NCBI GenBank assembly: GCA_014898425.1
Contig: RCSZ01000015.1
Span: 1-64,000 of the forward strand
Origin: Botryotinia globosa
Lineage: Eukaryota; Ascomycota; Leotiomycetes; Helotiales; Sclerotiniaceae
Direction of reading: 5' to 3'
DNA length: 64,000 bases
Each line of letters starts with the position of its first letter. Within the stretch, counting starts at the first letter, position 1. Below, piece by piece: positions 48,654 to 60,100 of this stretch. Both the position numbers and the translations under genes were made by a program. The notes beneath the pieces were generated by a model that was not told the DNA's origin, searched no databases, and worked only from the letters and a program-made list of their open reading frames with translations.

Positions 48654-49796
48654 ATGAGTTTTAGTCTTCCGGAGGAGATCCTGTTGTCAATATGCGATTA
48701 CTTATCTCCTGTATCAGCAATTGCTTTCTCAATATCTTGCAAGACACTGTATTTTAAGTTGAATGGCCGTATTATTAGAGATTTGAATGAAGAAGATAAG
48801 TTAGCACTACTGGATGTATTGGCTACTGAGGATGAAATCGGCTGCCCATACTGTCTTCGTCTACATAGTATGTCAAACGCAGCAAGATATAGCTTGGGAT
48901 CGGTGGAGAAGGAACGCCAATTCCAGCATTTGACACCATGCGTTCTATCTTCCTTCAAATCTCTAAATCATAGGCCTGCCAAAGTTTCTGGTGTTATCTT
49001 CAAAATGGCCATGAAACGACATCAGTTCAAGCCGGGATGCGATGAGCTGTTGAAAATATTGCCAGGGAACTCACCAACTCCAGAGATCGATAACAGTGAT
49101 GGTGTCTCTTGGCAAATTCGGACAGATTGTAAGATTACACAAGGCTTGATGATCTATCGTAGACAGGAATCAGTCCTTTTCTCAAATTTCATGGTCGACA
49201 AAAGGTCTTGGCACGTAGATATTGAGGTTTGCGCGCATCTCACTATAACTTTGAACCCAGAGCGTGCACGGCTTATGGACTTGGGCAATAAGAGATTGTT
49301 GAATTCCTTCTCCGAAGTATTACCACTGCCACGTTCGCAGCTCCCAGTTCGGATTCGAGCACCACAACCAGCAAGACCAACATGCGTCAAATTTCACGCG
49401 GGGGCTGGTCAGGTCAATAATAACTCTGATTTCAATTGGCCCGCCCACAGCACAAGGGAACCTTTGAAATGCGATGATTGTCCCACAGAATACTGCCTCG
49501 AGCTTGACTTTAATGACAGCCGAGGAGTTTTTGCAACAGTGACTACTTGGGCCAATCTAGGAAGTGGGCCTGATGATTGGAGGTATCTGATGAGAAATGT
49601 TGAGCCACATGCTGCACATAAGCGTAGCTTGAGTCGAGGTAGAACTTGCTATGACTTCTCGCATCAGAGCCACTGGTCTGCTTTCCAGATTGAGGATGAT
49701 GGAGAGATTAGCTTGCTTTCATCGGAGGAGAATAAGGAGATGATGTATCAAGCACAAGTTGACGGCGCTACGTCTTCAGATGAAGAAATGCATTAG
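48654..49796 (+). CDS. F-box domain protein
   Basis: Single exon of 380 residues. The N-terminus (SLPEEILLSICDYLSPVSAIAFSISCKTLYFKL, about residues 4-36) is a clear F-box. A Cys pair follows (CPYCLRLHS at about 64) and another later (CDDCPTEYCLELD at about 278), suggesting a zinc-binding fold in the middle and C-terminal parts. It resembles the large, rapidly evolving fungal F-box families whose members recruit unknown substrates to SCF ubiquitin ligases. The C-terminus is acidic. The upstream leader carries the 9-bp array. No partner gene nearby. Confidence 0.87.
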   Translation: MSFSLPEEILLSICDYLSPVSAIAFSISCKTLYFKLNGRIIRDLNEEDKLALLDVLATEDEIGCPYCLRLHSMSNAARYSLGSVEKERQFQHLTPCVLSSFKSLNHRPAKVSGVIFKMAMKRHQFKPGCDELLKILPGNSPTPEIDNSDGVSWQIRTDCKITQGLMIYRRQESVLFSNFMVDKRSWHVDIEVCAHLTITLNPERARLMDLGNKRLLNSFSEVLPLPRSQLPVRIRAPQPARPTCVKFHAGAGQVNNNSDFNWPAHSTREPLKCDDCPTEYCLELDFNDSRGVFATVTTWANLGSGPDDWRYLMRNVEPHAAHKRSLSRGRTCYDFSHQSHWSAFQIEDDGEISLLSSEENKEMMYQAQVDGATSSDEEMH

Positions 49797-50343
49797 GCGT
49801 TTGGTGTCAGATATCTCTACCTTATAATGTATGGGTTTATTTGGGACATTTCGACGCGGAGCATGGCGTGTAAACCAGATGTTTTTGAATTTTCAGGATG
49901 GATGGGCATAGTGATAAAAGCGGTCATTCTATGATAGTACGAATAATCATAAGTTTAATGTAATTCCTTGACTTCCAACATCGTGCAGTGATCATCAAGT
50001 CTGAATAGAGGGCACATTGTTTCCGCCTCAGAATCAAAGATGATTCTTCCGTCAGATTGAAGAATGCGAGACAATTATATACGTAACTAACTTCTTGGAC
50101 AACACGGACAACGCATTCAAAATTTAAGACTGAAATATTATATATAAATTCTTAAGATCTCAGAAAAGTAAGCTATTTCACAAAGTAAAATTCAGTATTT
50201 CATTCACTTGGGAACAGTCTAATTGTATACGGCAATCTAAGGCTTCCGATTGTCAAACAGAGACCCGGTTCATTTGAGACTCTAGATATAGAGAATGATA
50301 AAATGAATTTAGATGCTAAGAACAGCATCTTGCAAGAAAATTA
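49797..50343. other. Intergenic, 3' ends of two converging genes
   Basis: About 550 bp between the F-box gene (+) and the P450 gene (-), which converge. 3' UTR-like; nothing else recognised. Confidence 0.45.
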
Positions 50344-52165
50344 TCATGTCGATTTCTCACCCTTCCTGAATGACACCCTGCAAGGAAATCCATCTGCAGG
50401 ATGGGCAGCTCCTCCATCAACCTGATATGATCTTTCTCCATCTATTTCTTTCGTTCCCTTTTTAACCCCAAATTTTTTATCCCGTTCTTCATAAGCATCC
50501 TGTACATCCAACTCCCTGACGACAATGGACAATATAATTTTCAATTCCATCATCACCAAAGCCTGCCCGATACAATTCCTTGGTCCCAACTCAAATGGCC
50601 TCCAAGCTCCCTTTATATCACAATACAATTCATCGCCTGGTTGTGCAAGCCATCTCTCAGGTAGAAATTCTTTAGGACGCGCCCAATATTTTGAATCATG
50701 TTGAATTGGCAAGTGGAGCGTGTACAACATACAATTCTCAGTTGGATAGATGTTTCCCTCTTCATCAACCAAGTCCACACCTTTGAGTCCTTGTCTAATA
50801 CTCGATGCGGGTGGAAAGAGACGAAGAGTTTCTTTGATAACGGCGGTTGTATATGGCAATTGATTGATGATAGTCGAGTCCTCTTTGATAAGTTTCGGAA
50901 CAGCGGTAATGTCAGTTCCGAATACTGAATCGTGTTCTTGCATGAGTTTTTCGAGGGCGGGGGGATTTTTGGAAAGAAGGTAATAACACCAGGATATGGC
51001 ACTACCTGTTGAATCATGGCCTGCGAAGAGAAGGAGTCGTATGTTGCGAGTAGCGATGGTGCGGAATTCTTGGTCAAGACTGGTTGCATCAAGTCGAGCA
51101 GGATCAGCCATGTAGTCCTCGATAACTAAATCAATGATTGATTTGAAGGGCTCTGCTTTGTCATCCAGATGGCCGTTTGTTTCAGAATTCTCAGATACTT
51201 TGTAAGCCTCAAAGCGCTTGTCAACTTCTACGTTGATATATGCATCCATTTTCCGACCATTGCGCCACTCTTTAATTGGACGTACGAAATTGAGCCATTG
51301 GAGAGGGTTTACTTCTTGATTTGCTAGTTTACTTTTGATTTGATTCAACATGGTATCTGCAAGAGGATTGTACCCTCTCTGAGCGTTAAGCTTTGCGTTC
51401 CTAGATTGTGTTAGTATTTCTCACTTCGACTATTTTGACTGTCCTATTCCACGCATTCCACTTTTATGTGAAGTGAATATAGCGAAACGAATTGACTCAC
51501 AAAGCCGTGTTCCCAATCAAATCGATCATAAATCTCAAATTGATCCCATCTAGCTCAATCATCTCCCCATTTCTTGCCTTTTCTCTTAATCCTTCCGTGT
51601 AGATTTCAACCTCATCTGTAATACTGGGAACCAAATTCATTAGATACTTGTTGCTGAACCCCCTGGCGAAAAGACCTCGTAGATTCGTCCACTCGTCATA
51701 TTCCGCATCAAACATACAGATACCACCTGCGATGCTCCAAAACCAAGTTCTCAGAGCATCAGGCTTGCGATATGATATCGGAGTAGATTGTACAGCTTGA
51801 TTTGCGAGAAACGGAGAAGTGATGATTAGGAACGGGGCAGCAAAGGGATATAGATCAAGGTAGAACGCGCCATTGCGGGAGTGTTTGCGGGCGAGAGCAG
51901 CGAAAAGATATACTTTCAGTGCATCTGCTGGGAAACTTTTAATGACATTGCCTAGCTCGATAAGATGGCCAGCGAGAAAATTGTGAGGTGGCATTGGCTG
52001 AGAGGAGAATGTTAGTGTAACAGATCACGTTTGACAAGGGAAGTAACTTACCAAGCCACGAGCTGATAACTTTGTGAAAAAATTCCGCGCGGTATATAGC
52101 TTAGGTGAAAGCCATAGTAGGAGAGTAAGAAAAGATAGCAAAACCGTAGTCCATATGAAGCCCAT
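50344..52165 (-). CDS. Cytochrome P450 monooxygenase
   Basis: Three exons, 52052-52165, 51501-51997 and 50344-51400 (introns 54 and 100 bp, the second with an ACTAAC branch site), give 555 residues. It is a microsomal P450: an N-terminal membrane anchor (MGFIWTTVLLSFLTLLLWLS), then GLPMPPHNFLAGHL as the hinge Pro region. An I-helix oxygen-binding motif AGHDST follows at about 275, then ExxR (KETLRLFPP), PERW, and the haem loop FELGPRNCIGQ with the Cys ligand. It resembles fungal sterigmatocystin/aflatoxin-type P450s of secondary metabolism, but no polyketide synthase or other cluster gene is seen within the window, so the substrate is unknown. The gene stands alone; nearest neighbours are an F-box gene and a transposon-rich interval. 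Confidence 0.93.
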
Positions 52166-53410
52166 GATCACGTTTTCTCCTGAGAGAATGCAATCAATCT
52201 GGAACTTCTGGATTTTGTACTTGGAGATGCTTAAAAAGATGCTAAAGGAGACAATTTAATGGGAGCTAATGGAGTGGCTGGAGATGGTGCGTTGTAGGTA
52301 CTTCAAATGTACGTACAAAGTTATTGTTGGTATCAACTTGGTTGATATAAGTGTAAGTACTTAGTCCTATGTGGTTATATTCGTTCTTGATCATTATTAT
52401 CTATGGGAAGCTAATTACTAAATATATAGGGAAGCGCTAGCGCGACGCTAGTTAATACAGTGCCCTCTTTGATCACATGATCGATGTCCCGACAGTTATT
52501 CTTTAAGCGCCAATGATGATTCGAGCATATCGTGCTCTCACTGAGTGCACTGCAGCGGACACGAGCACAGTAAGTATCTGTGGAAAAAAAACTCAATTCA
52601 ACACACCCAAAGACAAATTTGACGAGGCAATGTGGCTTTCCTATCTTATCGAGCCTTCCAGATCATTATAAAATGTAACCATATTGTCTTCAGATTGATC
52701 AGAAAAATGCGGATCTGGCACGTTCCAACAGTCATCTGCTAAAAATGTCGGAATGAAGATGGATAGCCCTGTCTTCACGCAATCGAAAAAAACAGGCGGA
52801 AACTGAGTACCCCTAGGGAGAACTTTAATAATTCAGGTTTCTCTTCAACATTGTATTATGTATATATAATTCTCACTCCTGATATTAATAAGGCTCAAAC
52901 TTTCGTTTGGACTCTTTATATTTTAGTATTTAATTTGTAATGGATTTATGATTCAATTAAACAAATCCTTTGAAAAGGTACTGAAATTTTGCCTGTTTTT
53001 TTTTTCGCTTACATACATTCCCCTGGTTACGATGGTATTCATTGGTCCAACCCATATAAACCTGACAAAATCAAAAAATTGACTGGACAGTCACTCATGC
53101 CACTACTCGTAGAAAGTGTGCAACTCCACTGCTAAGGAAACCAGGTTCGTCCTCTTATACTCTGTAATTTACTATCTCGGCACAGTGCTTGATACACATA
53201 GCCTCGAGATAGCTTCGGAGTTGCGACTTTTACATAATTTCTGGCCTCACGATCGCAAAATTCTAGATAAGTTTAGATACCATGAAATATTTGACTCCAA
53301 GTCTCGAACATTGCCATCGACCTTTAAGGTTCCATCTCTTTCTTTACAAAGGTAGGTCATTATTTGAATGAGCTTTACTCAATTCCACTGTGGAACTGAG
53401 TAGATCAATA
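52166..53410. other. Intergenic between P450 gene and foldback element
   Basis: About 1.2 kb including the P450 promoter. A 79-codon frame at 53116-53355 has no features. The interval ends at the TA where the foldback element inserted. Confidence 0.45.
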
Positions 53411-54225
53411 AGTCGACCACCCTACTTTCGGGCCACTTCTCTTTTGGGCTACCCTTTTACACCAAAAATCACTTTTTTGGTCTATCAATATCTCTATCAA
53501 TATTGAATATAATTTAATAAAAATTTAAATCTATATAATTCAAATTGTTTTAAATCTATTTTAAATTTTTTAGATTTTTAGGATTTTTCTAGATCGATTT
53601 CTAAAGCTTCGAAATATCGATTTTTAATTATATACAAATTATATACAAATTTAAAATTTCATAAAATCTATAATAACTTTTAAGGAAAAATAGCTAAAAA
53701 TAAATTATAAAATTTTATTATAAATTTATAATATATTCAATTTGAAAAATCTTGAAAAAATAAAGAATTCCTTATAAATCTATATTTAAAAGAATGTTTT
53801 TAAAATTATAGAGATTATTTATATTACTCTTAATTTACTATATATTATATCTCTATATTTATTCATTTTTTTTTAATTTTTTTAATTATTTCTATATAGA
53901 TTAAGATTTAAATTTTTTTTAAAAAAATATAATTTTCTTATAATAATTATTATTAAAAAGTTATTAAAGATTTTATAAAATTTTAAATTTATATGTGATT
54001 TATATGTAAATTGAAAATCGATTATTTAAAGTTCTAAAATCGATTTAGAAAAATCCTAAAATTCTAAAAATTCTAATATGAGCCTAAAATAATTCGAATT
54101 ATATATATATAGATTTTTATTAAATTATATTCAATATTAATAGAGATATCGATAGACTAAAAAGTGATTTTTGATGTAAAAGGATGGCCCAAAACAGGGG
54201 TGGCCCGAAAGTAGGGTGGTGGACT
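53411..54225. mobile_element. Long foldback (TA-flanked) MITE, copy 2
   Basis: An 815-bp element flanked by TA (53409-53410 and 54226-54227). Outer ends AGTCGACCACCCTACTTTCG and CGAAAGTAGGGTGGTGGACT are near-perfect inverted repeats, and similarity continues inward through most of each half, so the single strand could fold into a hairpin of several hundred bases. It matches copy 1 at 31673-32436 through AATATTGAATATAATTTA and the inner segments, with differences mostly C/T and G/A. Confidence 0.9.
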
Positions 54226-55140
54226 TATAGTCAGGTTCATCTGTATCTTAAAGATCCCCATCACCCTACAATCGAAACGATTATACGTTAACAATACCCC
54301 GCTTGCCCCGCACACTATTCCGCTCGCATTCCGCATATATTTACTTTAAAAACATGTACACAGTACAGACTTAGATACTCGACAAAATAATTGAAAACAC
54401 ATAATACATATTAAAATTGCTTATAATTTCTATAAACCTTCATTAATTTCATATGATTTTAAAATATAGTTTATTAATATCATTTATATATATTCCAAAG
54501 GTTTTAAATAATTTGAATAAAAAATTGAAGAGAAATATTATATTAAAATTAATAAAGTAATAAAAATTAACTAAAATTTCTTAATTTTTCTTTATATCTC
54601 TCTCAACTTTTAATTATATTTTTTAGATTTTGATATTTTATTAAGAATTATATAAATTTTATATATTAAAGAGTCTTTCTTTTAATCTTTTGACATAAGA
54701 AAATTATGAAAAATTGAAATAGAAAAAGTGATTTAAATTTTCGAATTTATATATTTGAAATATTTGAAATAAATGAATTTACTTTTTGAAAAATAATAAT
54801 TTTTATCAATTTTTCCACATTTTAAATTTTAATAACTTTTTTAATTCTATATTAAAATTTATAAAAATAATATTATTTAAAAGAAATTCTATTATTAAAT
54901 TATATATTAAATTTTCAACATCAAAAAATGAAAATTCATTAAATTACTAATAATCAAAAAAGTAATAAAAAATTAATATTTTTTAATTCAATTCAATAGT
55001 TAATTAGCTTTTAATTTATTCAATTTAATCTCGATTTCTCTGAAAATTTGATATATTATAAATATCATAATAATATATAATGTAAATCAATTTCAATTTA
55101 TTTAATTTCAATTTGTAAAATTTATAATTAATTCTAATTT
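54226..55140. other. AT-rich gene-free interval between two MITEs
   Basis: Very AT-rich from about 54400 on, with no open frames of interest. Composition suggests further RIP-mutated element debris, but no end structure can be seen. Confidence 0.5.
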
Positions 55141-55659
55141 GTAAGAGTTATCAAACATACTCACCTCACATCGTGATATTTTGTGATATAATCCCTGTAA
55201 AATTTATATTTTTCTATATAAAATACACAAATAATATATAATTATTACAACTATATATATTAAATTATAAAAACTTTTTATAAAATAATTTGAGCTATAT
55301 TTTATATGAAAAAATTTATAATTTATTTTTAAATATTTTTATTGAAAAGTTATATAAACTTTTAATTGAAAAAGCTCAGAATTTTTAATTTGTAATACTT
55401 TTCTTATATAAAATAGGCGAATTTTTTGGAATTTTTCAAATTTTTAATTTAAACTCTTTAAAACTATTATTATAAAAATATTTAAAAATAAATCAAATAT
55501 TTCTTTCAATAATTTTAATAATTTTATATTATTTAATAATATTATTTTCGTTTTTGTATTCTATTATAATAAATAAGCTAGGGTATAAAAATTTGAATAA
55601 TCTTATAGTTTAGCTGGAAAAGCGTTACATGTGCGGTGAGTAGGTTCCAGAACTCTTAC
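55141..55659 (-). mobile_element. MITE family GTAAGAGTTCT, copy C
   Basis: A 519-bp element with ends GTAAGAGTTATCAAACATAC and ...TTCCAGAACTCTTAC. Its right end is the complement of copy A's left end, including the 'taacgcttttccagctaaa' segment, so it is inverted relative to copy A. It ends about 170 bp before the broken GFA gene. No coding capacity. Confidence 0.85.
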
Positions 55660-55828
55660 TATACATCTTCAATTATTTCGCCAAGTATCTATAAACCAGT
55701 TTAATTATTATCCCAAGCTTGTTGACAGAATTACATACCCTCCCCTATTCCTCTATTATCAACCACATCTCAAGCCCCTACATTATCTGAATCTCATATA
55801 TAACACCCCAGAAGCTATCCTTCACAAG

Positions 55829-56388
55829 ATGGAAAGTAAATGTCTCTGCGGCGCCATAACCGTAACAATCAACGACTCGGAACTCTTCTCACGCCCAAGA
55901 GGTCATTTATGTCATTGTCTGAATTCTAGAAAGACAGCCTCATCGGGTATGTGGAACTATCTCAACCCATGAGAAAGCGATTGACAATGAGACTAGCATT
56001 CGGGAGCAATTTGGCAATCGACAGTGAAAAAGTAACGATTAAAGGGGCGGAAAATATGAATGTATAGGAAGACTATGATACATCGAGTGGAAAATATGTT
56101 AGAAGGCACTTCTGTAAAACATGTGGAAAGTGGGTTTACCATTTCATTTTATAGTTCATGCCTCCTGATATTTATTCTTTGAAGTTAAGCTAAATCATTA
56201 AGAAGATCCACAGTCCAATTCGATCAATCGCTGAGGCATATCCTGGTAAGACCATTTTGAAGATCGCAATCTTTGAGAAAGTCATGACGCCAGAATGGGA
56301 AAGCTTCGTGAAGGATAGACATCCATGGCTACCAGCAGTAGAAGGAGCGGTGCAATTCAAGTCGGAAAGTGATGGAGAGAAAGTGTAA
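55829..56388 (+). pseudogene. GFA/CENP-V domain gene with premature stop
   Basis: Three exons, 55829-55946, 55997-56129 and 56214-56388 (introns 50 and 84 bp), encode the full pattern of a small GFA-domain protein (glutathione-dependent formaldehyde-activating-like, zinc-binding). Matching parts are KCLCGAITVTI, GHLCHCLNSRKTAS, AFGSNLAID...ENM, RRHFCKTCGN, and PIRSIAEAYPGKTILKI, ending VQFKSESDGEKV. Two defects: an in-frame TAG at 56065 in exon 2 where the family continues (before EDYDTSSGK), and Ser in place of the expected Cys of the CHCxxCRK motif. The splice sites are intact. The stop truncates the protein at about 62 residues before the second zinc-ligand pair, so this is probably a decaying copy. 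A MITE lies just upstream. Confidence 0.8.
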
Positions 56389-56587
56389 TAGTGTATGGTC
56401 GTTCTGATAATTCGAGTTCAAGATATACCATATATGGCTATGATTAAAATGACAATAGGTGGAAACGGTTCATTTGCTCGAAATATCGGTAATCTTACGT
56501 TACTCTGAATGGCCATGTATTTTTTGTATAAAATTTGGTAGATGTCTCAATCATTCTTCATTGCTTTTATACTAACATGTCATTCAG

Positions 56588-56818
56588 AATCGCTGTCAAA
56601 GACGCAAGGCCGCTGCCACGGCCAAGCTTGCTGCCGCTGCCGCCGAAAATGCTGTCAAACAAACAACACAAGCTGCCAATCCTTATTCCGAAGCTGTTAA
56701 ACCTTCATCCAAAGTTGTCGATTCCGCTGCCAAGTCTCCTGAATTGATCACTCAATCTGTTGTCAAGAAAGTCCCTGATGACACTGAGGTTGAGAAGAAT
56801 GTGGGTGGAGGAGACTGA
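56588..56818 (+). pseudogene. Orphan 3' exon, Ala/Lys-rich
   Basis: An open frame of 76 codons plus TGA begins immediately after a textbook 3' splice site (branch-like CTAAC, then TCATTCAG at 56580-56587). It reads NRCQRRKAAATAKLAAAAAE..., rich in Ala, Lys and Val with an acidic end, a helical low-complexity type. No convincing upstream exon with start codon and donor is visible in the 200 bp between it and the GFA stop. All three frames are partly open because of the codon pattern, so the frame choice is by composition. It is either the last exon of a gene whose 5' part is lost or unrecognised, or a chance structure. I cannot name a family. Confidence 0.45.
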
Positions 56819-57172
56819 ATTGTTATTGATATATAGAACTTTGGGGGCGAAGACATAACACACTAGATGTATCTTAATTACACTTGCTGCCAATACAAAT
56901 CTAAGTTCGCCTTCTATAAACCCTCTTGCAGACGTCGCAATGAATGAAGAACAAAAGCAGACATGCAAAACCAAGGAGTCTCTCACCAAGCACTTATTTC
57001 TCCTACCGATAATACATAGTAAACATGTCAATCGTCTTTCAAAGCACACACACAACATCGTAACATATCCCTGGAGGTATCAAAATTATTTCATTATATC
57101 ACTGCATTTCTATCTGAGCTGATAACCCCCCACAAGTCTCCATGTTGTACAATCAATAGATAAGCCCACGGC
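56819..57172. other. Intergenic
   Basis: About 350 bp before the PRP22 stop codon. It contains the 3' UTRs of the converging genes. Nothing else seen. Confidence 0.45.
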
Positions 57173-60100
57173 TTAACCCCAAGTTCCACCTCCACCGCTC
57201 CTACCCTGCCTCTTTTGCGCACTCAATCTCCAATCATCCTCTGCCGCAAACTTATTGTGAAGAGGTTGAATCCTCTCTGCCTTCTTTCTCTTTGACAATT
57301 TCCCTGCATCCGCCACCTTGAAGAAACTTGGTGCCGCGCTCACCAACCACTTAGGATCAATAGTTGTTGTGCAATGCATGTATTCTTTTGTCGTCATTAC
57401 AAGGGTATGATAAATAACCCATTCGGCTTGTTTACCGAAAAGAGCTGATGAGGGATGTAAGTATACAGGCGTACTTTCGATTAATGTTTTGTATCCTTCC
57501 TGAGGATCCTTTCGAGCAGAATTTCGGAAGAATCCAGAGCACAGTGCTTGTCGAACTTTATCTGTGTTACGACCACAAGATACAATGGGATGCTTGTAAC
57601 GTTCCATGATTTTTAGTAATTGATCGCGGACATCTTTTGCGCGTTTCATACTTCGTGCTTGAATGAAATTTTCGAAACACCATGGACTTGCAAATTTATT
57701 CTGCTTCCAACTGTTGTAAACATTCAAAAGTGTGAGATGGTCACCATGAGGATCGTGAAATTTAGCTTTCTTCTGATCGGCCTGAGCTTGTTTTTCCTTG
57801 GGTCGATAGAAGATAGTTGGAATAGAAATCATAGCAACAATACTAAGCAATTCATCCGAGCAACCGAGGTCAACAGCTGCAATGAGGACCTTTGAAAGAG
57901 ATGGTTCCATAGGGAAATCTGCCATCTTACGACCCAAACGAGTCAGAAGTCCTTCGTCATCCAATGCCGAAAGGGCATACAATTCTTCCAAAGCTGTCAA
58001 CATAGTATTCGTTGGAGGTGGATCCATGAAGTCGAAATGGAGCAAATCATTAATGCCCATGGCCTTCAGCATCAAAATAGTCGTGGATAAGTTTTGTCTC
58101 TGAATTTCCGGTATACTGGTAGGTAACATCTCAGATTGGAAAGCTGCTTCTGTGTAAAGACGGAAACATTTTCCTGGGCCTGTTCTTCCAGCACGTCCTG
58201 CACGCTGTTTGGCCTGTGCTTGAGAAATTGGGGTAACTATCAACGAGTCCATACCGAGTTTTGGATCGTAAGCATTCTGTTTGACAAATCCGGGATCAAT
58301 GACATAATAAATGTGATCGATAGTAATAGAAGTTTCGGCGATATTGGTAGCAATCACCACCTTTCGAGCTCCAGGGGGTGCGGGGTCAAAGATCTTACTC
58401 TGTAACTCTGTAGGAAGTGAGGCATAGACAGGAAGAATAATTAACTCCGGAACACTAGGTCCAAGTGCTTTCATACGCTCGTAAAGAATTTCACAAGACG
58501 TGTCAATTTCCTCACTACCAGTTAAGAAGAGTAAAATATCTCCAGGAGGTTCTGTCAAATGAATTTGCATAACCGTAACCAGAGCAGCATCAAGATAATC
58601 AGATTCGGGCTCCCTTGAGTACATGACCTCTACAGGGAAAGTTCGACCAGGAATAGAGAAAATGGGACACTCATTAAAGTATGACGAAAATTTGTCAGCA
58701 TCAAGAGTTGCAGATGTGATGATGATTTTTAGATCCGGTCGACGTTTAATAGTTTTCTTCAGCAATGCAAAGAGAACATCTGTAGAGATGGTACGTTCGT
58801 GAGCTTCGTCCAGCATGATAACCGAGTATCTTTTTAAATCAGGATCCATCAACACTTCTCTCTGTAACATTCCGTCTGTCATGTATTTGATCTTCGTGGC
58901 TGGACTAGTACAATCTTCGAATCGAATAGTGTATCCAACCTCTTGACCGAGCTCACAACCAACTTCTTCCGAGACACGCTTTGCAACAGACATTGCAGCA
59001 ACACGACGTGGCTGGGTACAACCAATTATGCCATTGTTAGCAAAGCCAGCCTCTGCTAAATATTGGGTTAATTGTGTCGTCTTTCCTGAACCAGTATCAC
59101 CGACCACGATCAAAAGTTGATTCTCATGAACAGCTTTGATTAATTCAGATCGGAATCTGAATACTGGGAGCGACTCTCTTTGATCTTTGATGGACATATC
59201 CGTACGGCGACCTAGAGGTTCATTCTTATTCTGAGTAGCCTTCTTCCAAGCAGGCACAACTTCACTACTGGGTGCTTGTTGTTTTGCAGTTCTAAGGTCA
59301 CTAGCAAATTGCCTCTGGTCTGGATTCGCCATCGGATCATTCCATTGGGCAGAAAGATCAACCTTCGCTCCATCTTCCGTAGCTTTATCTTGAGCTTCTT
59401 GTTGTTTCAATTCCCTACGATCTTTAGCTAAAGTCGTACCTGCCATAGCAGCGCGATTAAGTGAGCCATCAGGAGCCTTTACGACTCTGATTGGAGACAA
59501 CTCCAAAGACTGTTTCGTTTGCCCGGTCAAGAAAGGAGGCTCTTCTTCTCGAATCTCAATATCAACATCTTCTTCGAGCTCCATTTCTCCCTCGCCGTTC
59601 AGTGTCGCATTATAGTCTTCGTCTAGATCTGGGTAATCCGATGCTTTTACCACGCCGGATGCGATCAGTTGTCGAATCTCCCATCTTTCAGGAGATGTCA
59701 TTCTCTTCTTGTTCTTCCTCGAATTTCGCGACATTTGTCCCTCGAATACCGGCACAGGCTCATCAATTAAACCATACTCATTCTTGCTACCAAGAGGAGC
59801 ACTATTGGCCCCAGAATGAAATTTCTCTTGGGGAGCCAAATCCATCCCAGTTTCTTGATCAACCTCCTTCATTGAAAGTCCGATTCTGTTGCCCTCTACT
59901 TTAATGACTTTGACCTTGACGGGTTGGTTTCGCGAAACAAGATCCGATGGGTGATTCACTCGTTGCCCTTCCACTAATGCCGAAACATGCACAAGCCCAT
60001 CAACCTTTCCCTTCACACCGTGTATATTAACAAAAGCACCGAAATCCTTGACACTAGTGACATGGCCGTCATAAATCTTCTGTAAAATAACTTCATCATC

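Noticed and set aside
50344..52165. Secondary-metabolite cluster around the P450
   Set aside because: No polyketide synthase, peptide synthetase, terpene cyclase or dedicated transporter adjoins it; neighbours are an F-box gene and transposon relics.
31673..54225. The two foldback copies as the ends of one large transposon
   Set aside because: Each copy is complete with its own two ends and TA flanks, and ordinary unrelated genes lie between them.
56588..56700. Alternative cysteine-rich frame in the orphan exon
   Set aside because: Produced by shifting a run of GCT/GCC alanine codons; codon pattern favours the Ala/Lys frame.
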